Origin: Nonomuraea candida
GTDB taxonomy: Bacteria; Actinomycetota; Actinomycetes; Streptosporangiales; Streptosporangiaceae
Length of the DNA: 64,000 nucleotides
Assembly: GCF_000725485.1 (NCBI RefSeq)
Contig: NZ_JOAG01000015.1
Span: 310,001-374,000 of the forward strand
Reading direction: 5' to 3'
Shown here one piece after another: positions 1-8,463 of this stretch. Every line of letters starts with the position of its first letter. Within the stretch, counting starts at the first letter, position 1. Both the position numbers and the translations under genes were made by a program. A model generated the notes under the pieces. It worked only from the letters and a program-made list of their open reading frames with translations. It was not told the origin of the DNA and did no database searches.

Positions 1-796
1 CCTGCGGCTCGGACCCGTCGGGCAGTTTCGGTCGCTCGGCGTTGTTCCAGTGCACCGGGACGTTGCGCATCTCGATGTCCCCGACCCGCACCGACCTCGC
101 GATGCCGTGGTACATCTCGTATTCCTGGTCCTCGACCCGCCCGACGCTCGTGGAGATCACCTCCAGCCCGGCGTCCATGGCGACCTGCTCGGTGAAGCCC
201 GCCGTGGTCGCGCCGGTGTCGAGCAGGAAAGTCGTCGGCGGTCGGCCGTTGACGGAGACCCGCAGATGCGGCAGCGGATCGATGCCCAGCAGCGGCACCC
301 GGGTGCTCTGCGGGCCGTGCACCTGCCACGGCCCGCCCTCGATGCGCTCGTAGAGGGTGGCGTACGCCGCGTGGGTGGCGTTCCCCGTCTCCCGCAACCA
401 CGGAATCGCCTCGCGCAGCCGGTCCTGGCGGACGTAGCAGTCCGCCAGCTGATACAGGTAGAACGGATCGGGTCGGAGCGTGACGGAACGCTTGAGGAAC
501 TTCTCGGCGTCGGCGAACCGGTTGGACAGCAGGGCTATGTAGCCAATCTGCGCCGCGGCGTGCGCGTTGCCATCGTCTTCCTCCAGCAGCCGCCGGTAGC
601 CCCGCTCGGCCCGCCTGAACTCCCCGTCCTTGAACAGCTGGTCGGGGTCGGTGGCGGACGACGGTGCGGTGGTGGCCCCGGCGGTCGCACCGCCCGCGCC
701 CAGCAGCGGCAGCACCGTTCCCGCTCCGGCCGCCAGCCCCGCGAGCCGCAGGAACTCCCGGCGATCCGGCTCTCGGGAAACTCTCTCTTCGTACAC
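1..796 (-). CDS. Tat-exported TPR / retroviral-type aspartyl protease-like protein (3' end outside window)
   Basis: Reading leftwards from GTG at 796, with an AAGGAG ribosome site 6-7 bases upstream, the frame stays open to the window edge (265 codons). The N-terminus carries a twin-arginine signal (RREFL followed by a hydrophobic Ala/Leu/Gly stretch), so export by Tat is likely. Residues about 40-130 look like tetratricopeptide helices (AERGYRRLLEEDDGNAHAAA). A DTGA motif at Asp193, preceded by FLL, matches the single-lobe active site of pepsin/retropepsin-like proteases, which act as dimers. I infer a periplasmic-side or cell-surface protease; the target is unknown. The C-terminal part of the protease fold is outside the window, so catalytic completeness cannot be judged. 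Confidence 0.75.
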   Translation of the reverse strand, partial: MYEERVSREPDRREFLRLAGLAAGAGTVLPLLGAGGATAGATTAPSSATDPDQLFKDGEFRRAERGYRRLLEEDDGNAHAAAQIGYIALLSNRFADAEKFLKRSVTLRPDPFYLYQLADCYVRQDRLREAIPWLRETGNATHAAYATLYERIEGGPWQVHGPQSTRVPLLGIDPLPHLRVSVNGRPPTTFLLDTGATTAGFTEQVAMDAGLEVISTSVGRVEDQEYEMYHGIARSVRVGDIEMRNVPVHWNNAERPKLPDGSEPQ

Positions 797-1114
797 GGTC
801 GACTCCTTTTCGAGGTCGTCGGGGATCGGCCCCGCCCGCTCGGCTCTCGATCGGGGCCGTCGCCGGGCGAAGGTCCGGGCAAGCCGGGCCAGTACACCAC
901 CGCCGTTGTTTCCTCGGTGTTGCCGCCCGCCGCCGCACGGGGGAACGGCGGGCGACAAGTGCTGGCGGGTGCCTGCCCTGCCGTCGAGCGGACGGGCACC
1001 GGATCTCGCTCTCCTTCGACGACCACGTACGGGGCCGCGCCGCAGGCCCGGTTCCGAAGGTCCGTTCGACTAAACTGGGCCCGGTCGCCGGCCTGATCTG
1101 CGTGAGGGGAGCCC
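797..1114. other. Divergent intergenic region
   Basis: This 318-base gap separates the leftward protease-like gene from the rightward LuxR gene. I see no convincing gene on either strand. A TAAACT hexamer at about 1071-1076, 40 bases before the LuxR start, is a possible -10 element, without a clear -35. The arms GGTGCC and GGCACC form an inverted repeat about 22 bases apart near 970-1005; its role is unknown. Confidence 0.4.
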
Positions 1115-1840
1115 GTGGAGGAGAGCGCGTCGCTGGCCCGGCTCACCCGCCGGTTGGAAGAGGTGGTCAGCGAGCTGCGCGGGCTCCCCGTGGACGTCGA
1201 GCGGGTGGAGGACCGCCGGGACATCCGGAGCCGGATCGCGCAGGTCGTCGAGTCGTCCGCCGAGCTGCGCGCCATGCAACCGGTGGGCTCCACCGACACG
1301 GGCAGCGAGGAGCACCGGAGCAGGGGCGCCGTGCTCGACGCGCTGCGGCGCGGCATGACGATGCGCACGATCGTGCACACCAGCGTGCTCGGCGACCCGC
1401 TCAAGTCGGCCCGCATCAGGCAGCTGCACGCCGCCGGCGACCTGCACCGGGTCGTCGACGAGCCGATGCAGCAGCTGCTCGTCTTCGACCGCACGGTGGC
1501 GTTCCTGAGCCCCACGCCCGTGCCGGGCTCGCCGGGAGCCCTGGTGATCAGGCAGCAGGGCCTGATCACCGCCCTGATCGACCTGTTCGAGCAGACCTGG
1601 GCCAGGGCCAGGGAGGTCACCGAGCCCACGCACGAGCTGACCGCGCGGGAGCGCGAGGTGCTCGCGCTGATCGCCGAGGGGCGCTCCAACAGCGCGGTCG
1701 CCCGCGCCCTGTCGATCACGGAGGCGGCCGTCGGCAAACACGTGGCCGGCGTGTTCGCCAAGCTCGGCATCCCGGCCACGGCCGACGACAACCGCCGGGT
1801 GCTGGCGGTGCTCGCCTACCTGCGCGGCACGGCCAGGTAG
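1115..1840 (+). CDS. LuxR/NarL-type helix-turn-helix transcriptional regulator
   Basis: The GTG start follows a GAGGGGAG ribosome site. The 241-residue product has an N-terminal coiled segment (LTRRLEEVVSELRGL), a middle domain without a receiver phosphorylation site, resembling the non-receiver sensor halves of actinobacterial LuxR proteins, and a C-terminal HTH from about residue 172 (LTAREREVLALIAEGRSN ... AVGKHVAGVFAKLGI). It ends in the NRRVLAVLAYL tail also found in the two response regulators of this window. It is probably a DNA-binding regulator of nearby genes, with an unknown signal. No kinase partner is adjacent. Confidence 0.85.
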   Translation: MEESASLARLTRRLEEVVSELRGLPVDVERVEDRRDIRSRIAQVVESSAELRAMQPVGSTDTGSEEHRSRGAVLDALRRGMTMRTIVHTSVLGDPLKSARIRQLHAAGDLHRVVDEPMQQLLVFDRTVAFLSPTPVPGSPGALVIRQQGLITALIDLFEQTWARAREVTEPTHELTAREREVLALIAEGRSNSAVARALSITEAAVGKHVAGVFAKLGIPATADDNRRVLAVLAYLRGTAR

Positions 1841-1970
1841 CCGGGCCTCGCGCGCCCGGCACGCTCCACCCGGGGTGGTCCCGGCCGTCCGCACGGCGCC
1901 GCCGGGTAGTGCCAGCCCCACCTCGATGTCGTACCAGGGCCCGTGTGGCGGCGGCTGCCGGCACGCTTGA

Positions 1971-2609
1971 ATGATCACCATGCAACGTATGACAGGGTTA
2001 CTCGTCGGCGCGGTCTTCGGCGCCGTCTTCGTCGTGGTCAACGCGCACGAGCCGCTGAACTCCGTGGTCGCGGTCGTGCTCAAGGTGCTCGCCGTGCTGC
2101 TGGCCGTGGCCTTCACCGCCATGTGGTTCACCGCCGCCCGCGCGGACCGCATCGCCGCCGCGCGGCACGCGGGCTCCCCGGGGGGCTCCCCGGCGGGCTC
2201 CCCAGTGGACTCCACAGCGGACTCCACAGCGGACTCCACAGTGTCCCCGCCTCCGGGCATGTACGGCCGGGGCTATCTCGCGGTGGTCGCCGCCGAGGTG
2301 ATCCTGCTGTTCGGCGGCCTGCGGCTGCTGGCCGCCTGGGAGGTGCCCGAGCAGGCGAACGTGGCGTGGGTGGCGTTCGTGGTGGGGGTGCACTTCGTCG
2401 CGCTGGCGCCGATCTGGAAGGAGTGGGCCATCGCCGTGCCCGGCGCGCTCCTCACCCTGCTCGGCGTGGCGGGGTTCGCGCTGGCGTGGTCGTCCGCGGC
2501 GGAGTGGGTGCCGATCCTCAGCGGGGTGCTGTCCGGGGTGGTGCTCCTGGCGGGCAGCGTGACCGGCGGCCGGCTGATCATGGCGACGCCGAAGGGACGG
2601 CCCGCGTAG
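1971..2609 (+). CDS. Hypothetical multi-pass membrane protein
   Basis: The ATG start gives 212 residues. I count about six hydrophobic segments: two before residue 55, one near 105-120, and three towards the C-terminus. Between segments two and three lies a hydrophilic loop of tandem GSP and DST repeats encoded by near-identical DNA units. No family was recognised. It lies between two regulators and upstream of a histidine kinase gene, with no overlap. It may be a small integral membrane protein of the many actinobacterial families without a name. Confidence 0.7.
   Translation: MITMQRMTGLLVGAVFGAVFVVVNAHEPLNSVVAVVLKVLAVLLAVAFTAMWFTAARADRIAAARHAGSPGGSPAGSPVDSTADSTADSTVSPPPGMYGRGYLAVVAAEVILLFGGLRLLAAWEVPEQANVAWVAFVVGVHFVALAPIWKEWAIAVPGALLTLLGVAGFALAWSSAAEWVPILSGVLSGVVLLAGSVTGGRLIMATPKGRPA
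2171..2243 (+). repeat. In-frame tandem repeats inside the membrane protein gene
   Basis: Three imperfect copies of GGCTCCCCGG-like units (coding GSP) run straight into three 12-base units of GACTCCACAGCG type (coding DSTA). Both unit lengths keep the frame. The block encodes a polar loop between membrane segments. Confidence 0.8.
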
Positions 2610-2669
2610 CCGGCCGAAGGTGGGTCTGGCCCTACCGCCCTCCTCTCGCGAACAGGGCAGACTTCATCT

Positions 2670-4133
2670 GTGACCCGGACCCGACCCGATCCCCTCGACC
2701 CAGCACGAACGGCCGCGCGAACGCCGCCTGCGGACGCGGCGGAGAGCCCGCGGGCCCGCCCGGCCGAGGTCGCGCCGGCCCGTCTCCCCGGGGCCGCGAA
2801 GGCGCGGCTGGGGTCGTTCGCGAGGGGCATGCTGGCGGGGCTGGTGGCGCTCGTCGTGAGCGCCGTCACCGGCCTGGCCGCGTTCGTCCTGCTCGTCCTG
2901 ATCACCCTGCTCGCGCCGGTGCGGGCTGCCGCCGCGCTCCTGCCGGCCAACGGCGGCGGGCCGCTCTTCCGGCTGCGCGCACCCGCCCGCCGGCTGGCCG
3001 CCTGGCCGTACGGGCCCGCCCGCCGGCTGGCCGCGTACCGGCGCCGCTGGGCGGAGCACGTCCCGGACACCCGGCGCCCGCCCCCGGGCCAGACGCGAGA
3101 CCCCGGCACCCGGCGACCGGCCTCGGACGCCGCGTGGGACCCCGGCATCCCGGAGCCGGTCCGGGAGCCGAGCAGGCGGCGGCTGGTGGTGTGGCTGGGG
3201 GTGCACAGCCTGGCGGGGCCTGCCCCGGTGGCGGCGGTGTGGGGGCTGATGACCGCGCTGCACTACGTCCTGTTCCGGCTGCACCCGCTGGAGCGCAGCA
3301 CGCTGAACACGTTCGCGCTCAGCACGTCCATCGTGGCCCTCGCGGTGGTCGTCCTCGTCTCCGTCCTCCTGTTCCGCATCGGCCAGGCCAGGCTGACCCG
3401 GGCCCTGCTCGACCCGCCGCCCGCCCCCGAGGCCCGGATCAGGGAGCTGACCGCCTCGCGGGCCGCGCTGGTGGACGCGCGCGAGGCCGAGCTGCGCCGC
3501 ATCGAGCGGGACCTGCACGACGGCGCGCAGGCCAAGCTGATCGCCATCCGCATGCAGCTGGGGCTGGCCCGCGGCTGCCCCGACCCCGGCGAGACCCTGC
3601 GCCTGATCGACGAGGCGCGGGAGGTGGCCGGCCAGGCGCTGACGGAGCTGCGTGACCTCGTGCGCGGCATCCATCCCCCGGTGCTGGCCGACCGCGGCCT
3701 GACCGGCGCGATCGAGGCGTCGGCGCTGCTGTGCCCGATGCCGGTCGAGCTCGACCTCGACCTGCCGGGCCGCCCGCAGCCGCCGGTCGAGTCGGCCGTG
3801 TACTTCGCCGTCGCCGAGGCGCTGACCAACGTGACCAAGCACAGCGGCGCCTCCCGCGCCTGGGTGCGGCTGCGGCACACGGCCGGCGTGCTGCGCCTGA
3901 CCGTCGGCGACGACGGCCGCGGCGGCGCCCGCATCGCCGGCAGCACGCGGGGTGCGTCAGGTGCGAGCGACGGCGCCCGCGCGAGCGGGGGCGGCAGCGG
4001 GCTGCGCGGGATCGAGAGCCGCCTGTCCGCCTTCGACGGCTCGCTCACCGTGAGCAGCCCGCCCGGCGGGCCGACCGAACTGACCATGGAGGTGCCGTGC
4101 GCGTTGTCATCGCCGAAGATCTCGCCCTGCTGA
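2670..4133 (+). CDS. NarL-partner sensor histidine kinase (HisKA_3)
   Basis: The GTG start gives 487 residues. Hydrophobic segments sit at about 50-90, 175-200 and 210-235. The dimerisation/phospho-acceptor helix contains IERDLHDGAQAKL with the phosphorylated histidine at His283, typical of the HisKA_3 (NarX/DesK-like) class. The C-terminal ATPase has an N box (EALTNVTKHSGAS) and glycine-rich DDGRGG and GSGLRGI segments. No recognised extracellular sensor domain is present, so it may sense the membrane or an accessory protein. The last 37 bases overlap the next gene, the cognate response regulator. A Gly/Ser/Ala-rich insertion lies in the ATP lid. Confidence 0.93.
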   Translation: MTRTRPDPLDPARTAARTPPADAAESPRARPAEVAPARLPGAAKARLGSFARGMLAGLVALVVSAVTGLAAFVLLVLITLLAPVRAAAALLPANGGGPLFRLRAPARRLAAWPYGPARRLAAYRRRWAEHVPDTRRPPPGQTRDPGTRRPASDAAWDPGIPEPVREPSRRRLVVWLGVHSLAGPAPVAAVWGLMTALHYVLFRLHPLERSTLNTFALSTSIVALAVVVLVSVLLFRIGQARLTRALLDPPPAPEARIRELTASRAALVDAREAELRRIERDLHDGAQAKLIAIRMQLGLARGCPDPGETLRLIDEAREVAGQALTELRDLVRGIHPPVLADRGLTGAIEASALLCPMPVELDLDLPGRPQPPVESAVYFAVAEALTNVTKHSGASRAWVRLRHTAGVLRLTVGDDGRGGARIAGSTRGASGASDGARASGGGSGLRGIESRLSAFDGSLTVSSPPGGPTELTMEVPCALSSPKISPC

Positions 4134-4774
4134 GGGACGGGCTGGTCCGCCTGCTGTCGGCGCACGGCTTCACGGTGGTGGAGGCGGTCGACAACGGCCC
4201 CATGCTGCTGCGCGCGCTGCTCGCGCACCGTCCCGACGTGGCCGTGGTGGACGTGCGGCTGCCGCCCGGCTTCGCCGACGAGGGCCTGCGCGCCGCGCTG
4301 GAGGCCCGCGGCCGGGTGCCCGGCCTGCCCGTGCTGATCCTCTCCCAGTACGTGGAGCAGCTCTACGCCAGGGAGTTGCTGTCGGACCGCTCGGGCGGGG
4401 TCGGGTACCTGCTGAAGGACCGGGTGGGTGACGTGGACCGGTTCGTCGAGGCGGTCCGCCAGGTGGCGGCGGGCGGCACCGCGATGGACCCCGAGGTGGT
4501 CACCCAGCTGCTGACCCGGCGGGGCAGGGACGAGCCGCTGGCCACGCTGACCCCGCGCGAGCGCGAGGTGCTCGAACTGATGGCCGAGGGCCTGTCCAAC
4601 CTGGCCATCGCCGCCCGCTTCCAGGTCACGGACAAGGCGATCGGCAAACACACGAACAACATCTTCGCCAAGCTCGGCCTGCCCCCGTCCGACGACCACA
4701 ACCGCCGGGTCATGGCGGTCCTGGCCTACCTTCAGGCCACCCCCGCCCCGCCCGGCGGCCGTGGCGGGCCGTGA
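4097..4774 (+). CDS. NarL/FixJ-family response regulator
   Basis: The chosen start is GTG at 4097, with GGAGG four bases upstream and inside the kinase gene, so the pair is translationally coupled. The 225-residue product has a receiver domain (VVIAEDLALLRDGL; phospho-acceptor Asp52 in VVDVRLPP; conserved Lys in YLLKDRV) and a LuxR-type HTH (LTPREREVLELMAEGLSN ... AIGKHTNNIFAKLGL). It should be phosphorylated by the kinase encoded just upstream and bind DNA as a dimer. Targets are unknown. Confidence 0.95.
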   Translation: MRVVIAEDLALLRDGLVRLLSAHGFTVVEAVDNGPMLLRALLAHRPDVAVVDVRLPPGFADEGLRAALEARGRVPGLPVLILSQYVEQLYARELLSDRSGGVGYLLKDRVGDVDRFVEAVRQVAAGGTAMDPEVVTQLLTRRGRDEPLATLTPREREVLELMAEGLSNLAIAARFQVTDKAIGKHTNNIFAKLGLPPSDDHNRRVMAVLAYLQATPAPPGGRGGP

Positions 4775-4913
4775 GCCGGAGCCGCGCAGGAAAGGCCGAG
4801 CGTATGGGCCCCGGCGGGCCCGGGAAGCCGGGAAGGGCGTCCTTTGAAAACGGGCCGGGCACTTTATTCGGGGCCCGGCCGGCCGCCGGCAATCGCCCGT
4901 GTCACGAGCAAGA

Positions 4914-4943
4914 GGAAAGGCCCATTACACGACGGGCCTTTCC
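4914..4943. terminator. Bidirectional-looking hairpin at the 3' end of lsr2
   Basis: The arms GGAAAGGCCC and GGGCCTTTCC are a perfect 10-bp inverted repeat around a 10-base loop. The lsr2 stop codon lies in the loop. The position between a rightward regulator gene and the leftward lsr2 gene suits a shared terminator; no long T-tract follows. Confidence 0.6.
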
Positions 4944-5305
4944 CCGGCTTTCTCGTGGGCGGCGTCGTACTGCTGGATCACCGTGGCGGCGATGCGGCCC
5001 CGCTCACTGACCGGCAGACCGTGCGCCTTCGCCCACTGCCGGATTTCCTGATTCTTCTCCTTGCTCATCGCCCGCGTCGCACCGCCGGCCGCGCGCCGGG
5101 CGCGCGAGCGTGTCACCGGGGGCGCGCCGTCGCGCCGGGCCTTGGCGATGAACGGCGCCAGGGCCGCACGCAGCCGGTCTTCGTTCTCGGGCGTGAGATC
5201 CATGATGAACCGGTCACCCTTGATGCTGAAAGAGACGGGGTTCTCCGCCTCCATCGGAGAGCCGTCGAAGTCATCCGTGATCGTCTCAATGAGCCTCCTG
5301 GCCAT
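4925..5305 (-). CDS. lsr2: Lsr2-family nucleoid-associated, xenogeneic silencing protein
   Basis: The reading frame extends upstream, but the family N-terminus (MARRLIETITDDFDG) fixes the start at ATG 5305, with GGAG seven bases before it, giving 126 residues. The N-terminal dimerisation/oligomerisation domain contains the usual FDGS and EFxxDL-like region (IMDLTPENEDRLRAAL). A basic linker leads to the C-terminal DNA-binding domain (IRQWAKAHGLPVSERGRI), where an AT-hook-like RGR motif is seen. Lsr2 proteins bridge and silence AT-rich and acquired DNA. A TAGAAT hexamer at 5397-5402 on this strand could be its -10 box. It may silence the lower-GC mobile region of this chromosome, which is inference. 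Confidence 0.95.
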   Translation of the reverse strand: MARRLIETITDDFDGSPMEAENPVSFSIKGDRFIMDLTPENEDRLRAALAPFIAKARRDGAPPVTRSRARRAAGGATRAMSKEKNQEIRQWAKAHGLPVSERGRIAATVIQQYDAAHEKAGERPVV

Positions 5306-5542
5306 GCTGGAACTCCAATTCATCCGTAATCCTGACGGGATTCGCCGACATTTCCTGAGCGTGGACGGGGCGGACCAGCATGAGTTCGCCGGAGCCATTC
5401 TACCTAAATGATTATCGCCACCGGAAGATCGGTCCAGTCCTTTTCAGCGGATACCCGGGGCGGCACTTTCGGTTACGCCATTACCGTCGTTTCGACCGCT
5501 CGGCCCCTGTGACGAATGCCGCGGGGCGCGTAATTTGCCGTC

Positions 5543-5692
5543 ATGCCGAGGAGATCACGCGGGGCCGAGGTCATCGAGGCCCGCGTCCGGGGCGGCATCC
5601 ACACCCGGCCGGCGGACCTGGCGGGCGCGGAGATCGGCCGGAACGTCGCCGCCTACGTGGTCGCCCGCCACTTCAGGCCGAGCGCGCCCTGA
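5543..5692 (+). CDS. Small hypothetical protein (49 aa)
   Basis: An ATG-started frame runs 49 codons with almost every third base G or C after the first few, which argues for real coding. The product is basic at its N-terminus (MPRRSRGAEVIEARVRG) and ends three bases before the convergent TetR gene. No ribosome site is obvious and no family was recognised. Confidence 0.45.
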   Translation: MPRRSRGAEVIEARVRGGIHTRPADLAGAEIGRNVAAYVVARHFRPSAP

Positions 5693-5695
5693 CCC

Positions 5696-6367
5696 TCAGG
5701 CGTCCTCCCGGTAGAGGGCCATGAGGAGGGGCCGGGTCAGGTCGGCCATCTCGGCCGGCGAGCGCGGGCAGCCGCGATTGAGCCAGTCGGTGGCCACGCC
5801 GAGCAGCGCCCCCGCGGTGAACGCGGCCGTCACGTCATGCGGGGTCTCGTCCGCCGCGCCGTCTGCGGCGCCGCCCGCCGCGTTGCCCGCCGTCTCGTCC
5901 ACCGTCTCGTCCACCGTCTCGTCCACCGCGTCGTCCGCCGCCGGACCGGCCGTGGCGCCGCGGCGGGCGCCGAGGTAGGTGGCCACGGTGGCGCGGTGGC
6001 GGACGTGGTCGATGACGCGCGCGCTCCCCTGCGGCCCCAGCACGCCGCGGTAGAGGCCGGCGTGCTCGGCGAGGTGGGCGAAGAAGGTCAGCAGGGTGTC
6101 GCGCGCGGCCTCGGACAACGCGCCCGCGGGCTCGGGAATGGACTCGATCAGCTCGTCGATCATCGCGGTGCAGGCGGCCTCGGCCAGCTCGTGCACGTCG
6201 CGATAGTGGTCGTAGAACGTGGAGCGACTCACCCCGGCGCGCTCGGCGACGTCGGCCACGCTGATCCTGGACAGCTCCCGGTCCTGCACCAGCTCGATGA
6301 GGATGGCCCGCAGCGCCGCCTGGGTGCGCCGCACCCGGGGATCGACCTGCTCTCTCGTTGTCACCAC
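5696..6367 (-). CDS. TetR/AcrR-family transcriptional regulator
   Basis: GTG at 6367 (a second GTG follows at once) gives 223 residues. The N-terminal HTH is typical (VADVAERAGVSRSTFYDHY, residues about 37-56). The ligand-binding domain is longer than usual because residues 142-175 hold an acidic, Ala-rich repeat (DETVDETVDET) coded by 12-base tandem units. The gene is divergent from a cytochrome P450 gene 94 bases away, so it most likely represses the P450 and itself through the shared intergenic region. The ligand is unknown. Confidence 0.9.
   Translation of the reverse strand: MVTTREQVDPRVRRTQAALRAILIELVQDRELSRISVADVAERAGVSRSTFYDHYRDVHELAEAACTAMIDELIESIPEPAGALSEAARDTLLTFFAHLAEHAGLYRGVLGPQGSARVIDHVRHRATVATYLGARRGATAGPAADDAVDETVDETVDETAGNAAGGAADGAADETPHDVTAAFTAGALLGVATDWLNRGCPRSPAEMADLTRPLLMALYREDA
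5892..5940 (-). repeat. 12-base tandem repeat in the TetR gene
   Basis: Four units of the GTCTCGTCCACC type (the last degenerate) follow one another without interruption on the + strand and encode Asp-Glu-Thr-Val on the - strand. The frame is kept. Confidence 0.85.
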
Positions 6368-6386
6368 GGGCTTCAGTGTAACGTCT

Positions 6387-6418
6387 CGTACAGATGCAGG
6401 TTAGGCTACACATGTACG
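6387..6418. promoter_or_regulatory. Candidate TetR operator between the TetR and P450 genes
   Basis: CGTACA (6387-6392) and TGTACG (6413-6418) form a perfect inverted repeat 20 bases apart, and TACA-CA-TGTA is nested in the right half. It sits centrally in the 94-base divergent gap, where a TetR dimer pair would block both promoters. The assignment is from position only. Confidence 0.4.
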
Positions 6419-6461
6419 GAAGCTGTGCCGATCGGACGACCACGCCGAATGGGGAAAGCCC

Positions 6462-7670
6462 TTGACCACTGACTCCGCCGCGACCCTCCAGACCACGCGC
6501 AGCTGCCCGTTCGCCCCGCCGGAGCAGCACCTGCGGTTCCTGCGCGAGCAGCCGGTCGCCAAGGTCACCCTGCCGACGGGCAGCGAGGCCTGGGTGACCG
6601 CCCGCTACGAGGACATCCGCACGGTGCTGAGCGACCCGCGCTTCAGCGCCAACCGCCGCCACCCGGCCGCGCCCCGCCTGACGGGCGGGCCGGAGGGTCC
6701 GGACGCCGCCTCGCCGCTGCCGAGGATGATGCTGGAGATGGACCCGCCGGAGCACGGCCCGGTCCGCCGCGCGGTGCTCGGGGAGTTCACCGTCCGCCGC
6801 ATCGCGGCGCTGCGCCCGCGCATCCAGCAGATCGTGGACGAGCACATCGACGCCATGCTCGCCGGCCCGCGCCCGGCCGACCTGGTGCGCGGCCTGGCCC
6901 TGCCGGTGCCGTCGCTGGTGATCTGCGAGCTGCTCGGGGTGCCGTACGACGACCACGACTTCTTCCAGGTCAACTCCGCCAAGCTGCTCGACCGGACGGC
7001 CACCGAGCAGGAACGGCAGCACGCCGTCCTGGAGCTGGCCGTCTACCTGGACAAGCTGATCAAGATCAAGGAGCGGGAGCCCACCGAGGACCTGCTCGGC
7101 CGCCAGATCGTCAAGCAGCGCGAGAACGGCGGCGCCGACCACTCCGCGCTGATCAGCATGGCGTTCCTGCTGCTCATCGCCGGGCACGAGACCACGGCGA
7201 ACATGATCTCGCTGGGCACGTACATGCTGCTGCGGCACCCCGAGTCGCTGGCCGCGCTGCGCGCGGACCCGGGCAAGACCGAGAACGCGGTCGAGGAGCT
7301 GCTGCGGTACTTCACCATCGCCGAGCTGGCCATGGCGCGGGTGACCCTGGAGGACGTGGAGCTGGGCGGCACCGTCATCCCGGCGGGGTCGGGCGTGCTC
7401 ATGCTGGCCAACGCCGGCAACCGCGACCCCGAGGTGTACGAGGACCCCGAGCGGTTCGACATCGACCGGGGCGCCCGCAACCACCTGGCCTTCGGCTACG
7501 GCCCGCACCAGTGCCTGGGCCAGAACCTCGCCCGGGTGGAGCTGGAGATCGTCTTCGAGACCCTGATCCGGCGCGTCCCCGGCCTGCGACTGGCCGTCCC
7601 CGCCGACCAGCTCACGTTCAAGGAGGAGTCCACGGTGTACGGCATGCACGAGCTGCCCGTCACCTGGTGA
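6462..7670 (+). CDS. Cytochrome P450
   Basis: The start is TTG at 6462, behind GGGGAAAG; the nearby ATG at 6449 is in another frame that stops at once. The 402-residue product has the I-helix oxygen-activation motif (AGHETTA, around residue 243), the K-helix ExxR in EELLRY, and the heme loop FGYGPHQCLGQNLA with the thiolate ligand at Cys351. Length and motifs match soluble actinobacterial class I P450s (CYP105/CYP107-like). It needs an external ferredoxin and reductase; none is adjacent. It may hydroxylate a secondary metabolite or xenobiotic and is probably controlled by the divergent TetR protein. Confidence 0.95.
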   Translation: MTTDSAATLQTTRSCPFAPPEQHLRFLREQPVAKVTLPTGSEAWVTARYEDIRTVLSDPRFSANRRHPAAPRLTGGPEGPDAASPLPRMMLEMDPPEHGPVRRAVLGEFTVRRIAALRPRIQQIVDEHIDAMLAGPRPADLVRGLALPVPSLVICELLGVPYDDHDFFQVNSAKLLDRTATEQERQHAVLELAVYLDKLIKIKEREPTEDLLGRQIVKQRENGGADHSALISMAFLLLIAGHETTANMISLGTYMLLRHPESLAALRADPGKTENAVEELLRYFTIAELAMARVTLEDVELGGTVIPAGSGVLMLANAGNRDPEVYEDPERFDIDRGARNHLAFGYGPHQCLGQNLARVELEIVFETLIRRVPGLRLAVPADQLTFKEESTVYGMHELPVTW

Positions 7671-7757
7671 CCTCGGAGGGCACGGCGACACCGGTTCGCC
7701 GTGCCCGCAGCGCGGCGCCCGATCAGAGCGCGGCGCCGCGCCCGATCGGGACCCGGG

Positions 7758-7808
7758 CGGCCGGTCAGGACCCCGGCGTGCGGTCAGGACCCCGGCGGCC
7801 GGTCAGGA
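7758..7808. repeat. Short direct repeats at the 3' end of the cysteine hydrolase gene
   Basis: The unit GGTCAGGACCCCGGCG occurs twice and starts a third time, at about 18-base spacing, running into the stop codon of the leftward gene. It may be a product of slippage. Confidence 0.6.
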
Positions 7809-8369
7809 CATGACGGCGTCGCGGAAGTCGACGTCCTTCGTCTCGATCGTGCCGGCCGTGCGGCCGGGCGCCGACTGGAAGCGCCAGTAGAGGTTGGTGT
7901 GCGCGATGACCTGCTCGGGCGCGGGCGCGCCCCACGCCGTCAGGTCCTCGGTGGTGTGCGCGTCGCTGACGAGCAGCGCGTCGTATCCCCTGGTGAACGC
8001 GCCGTGCAGGGTCGAGCGCACGCAGACGTCGGTCTGCGCGCCGGCGACCACGAGCCGCCCGACCCCGAGCTCGTCCAGCACGCTTTCGAGCGTGGTGGCC
8101 TCGAAGGAGTCGCCGTACAGCTTCTCCACGATCGGCTCGCCGGCGGCGGGGCTCAGCTCCGGGACGATCTGCCACGCCCGGCCGCCCTTCGGCAGCTCCT
8201 CGTCGGAGTGCTGGACCCAGACGACGGGCACCCGCTCCTGACGTGCCTTCTCGACGAGGCTGCGCACGTTGGCAACCACCGCGTCACGGTCGTGGGTCGT
8301 CGCGACGATGCCGTTCTGCACGTCGATGACGAGCAGCGCGGTGTTCGGCCGGTTCTCGAGTGTCGTCAC
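7803..8369 (-). CDS. Isochorismatase-family cysteine hydrolase
   Basis: GTG at 8369, three bases after a GGGGGAG ribosome site, is preferred to an upstream ATG and gives 188 residues. The triad expected for this fold is visible: Asp in LLVIDVQNGI, Lys in VEKLYGDSF and Cys in AGAQTDVCVRSTL. Such enzymes hydrolyse amides or enol ethers (nicotinamidase, isochorismatase, carbamoylases). The substrate cannot be named. It lies between the P450 gene and a truncated kinase gene, and shares no operon with either. Confidence 0.9.
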   Translation of the reverse strand: MTTLENRPNTALLVIDVQNGIVATTHDRDAVVANVRSLVEKARQERVPVVWVQHSDEELPKGGRAWQIVPELSPAAGEPIVEKLYGDSFEATTLESVLDELGVGRLVVAGAQTDVCVRSTLHGAFTRGYDALLVSDAHTTEDLTAWGAPAPEQVIAHTNLYWRFQSAPGRTAGTIETKDVDFRDAVMS

Positions 8370-8463
8370 GTCTCCCCCTTGATGTGCACGGATGTCACGT
8401 TTGCACCGACCGTACACCCGGTCTCCGGCCGGGCGGGCCGCGTCCGGGACCGGGGGCGGCGGC

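Noticed and set aside
50-2260. Several long open frames opposite or beside the LuxR and membrane-protein genes
   Set aside because: They are antisense or out-of-frame shadows produced by the high GC content, with Arg/Ala/Pro-rich translations and no family signal.
4842-4861. TTTGAAAAC-GGCCGGGC shared with 42723-42741
   Set aside because: The similarity is 18 bases, in unlike contexts, and rich in the commonest bases of the genome; chance is likely.
5380-5724. A 114-codon rightward frame across the lsr2 upstream region
   Set aside because: It turns into low-complexity Arg/Pro/Gly, overlaps a better-supported 49-codon frame, and has no ribosome site.
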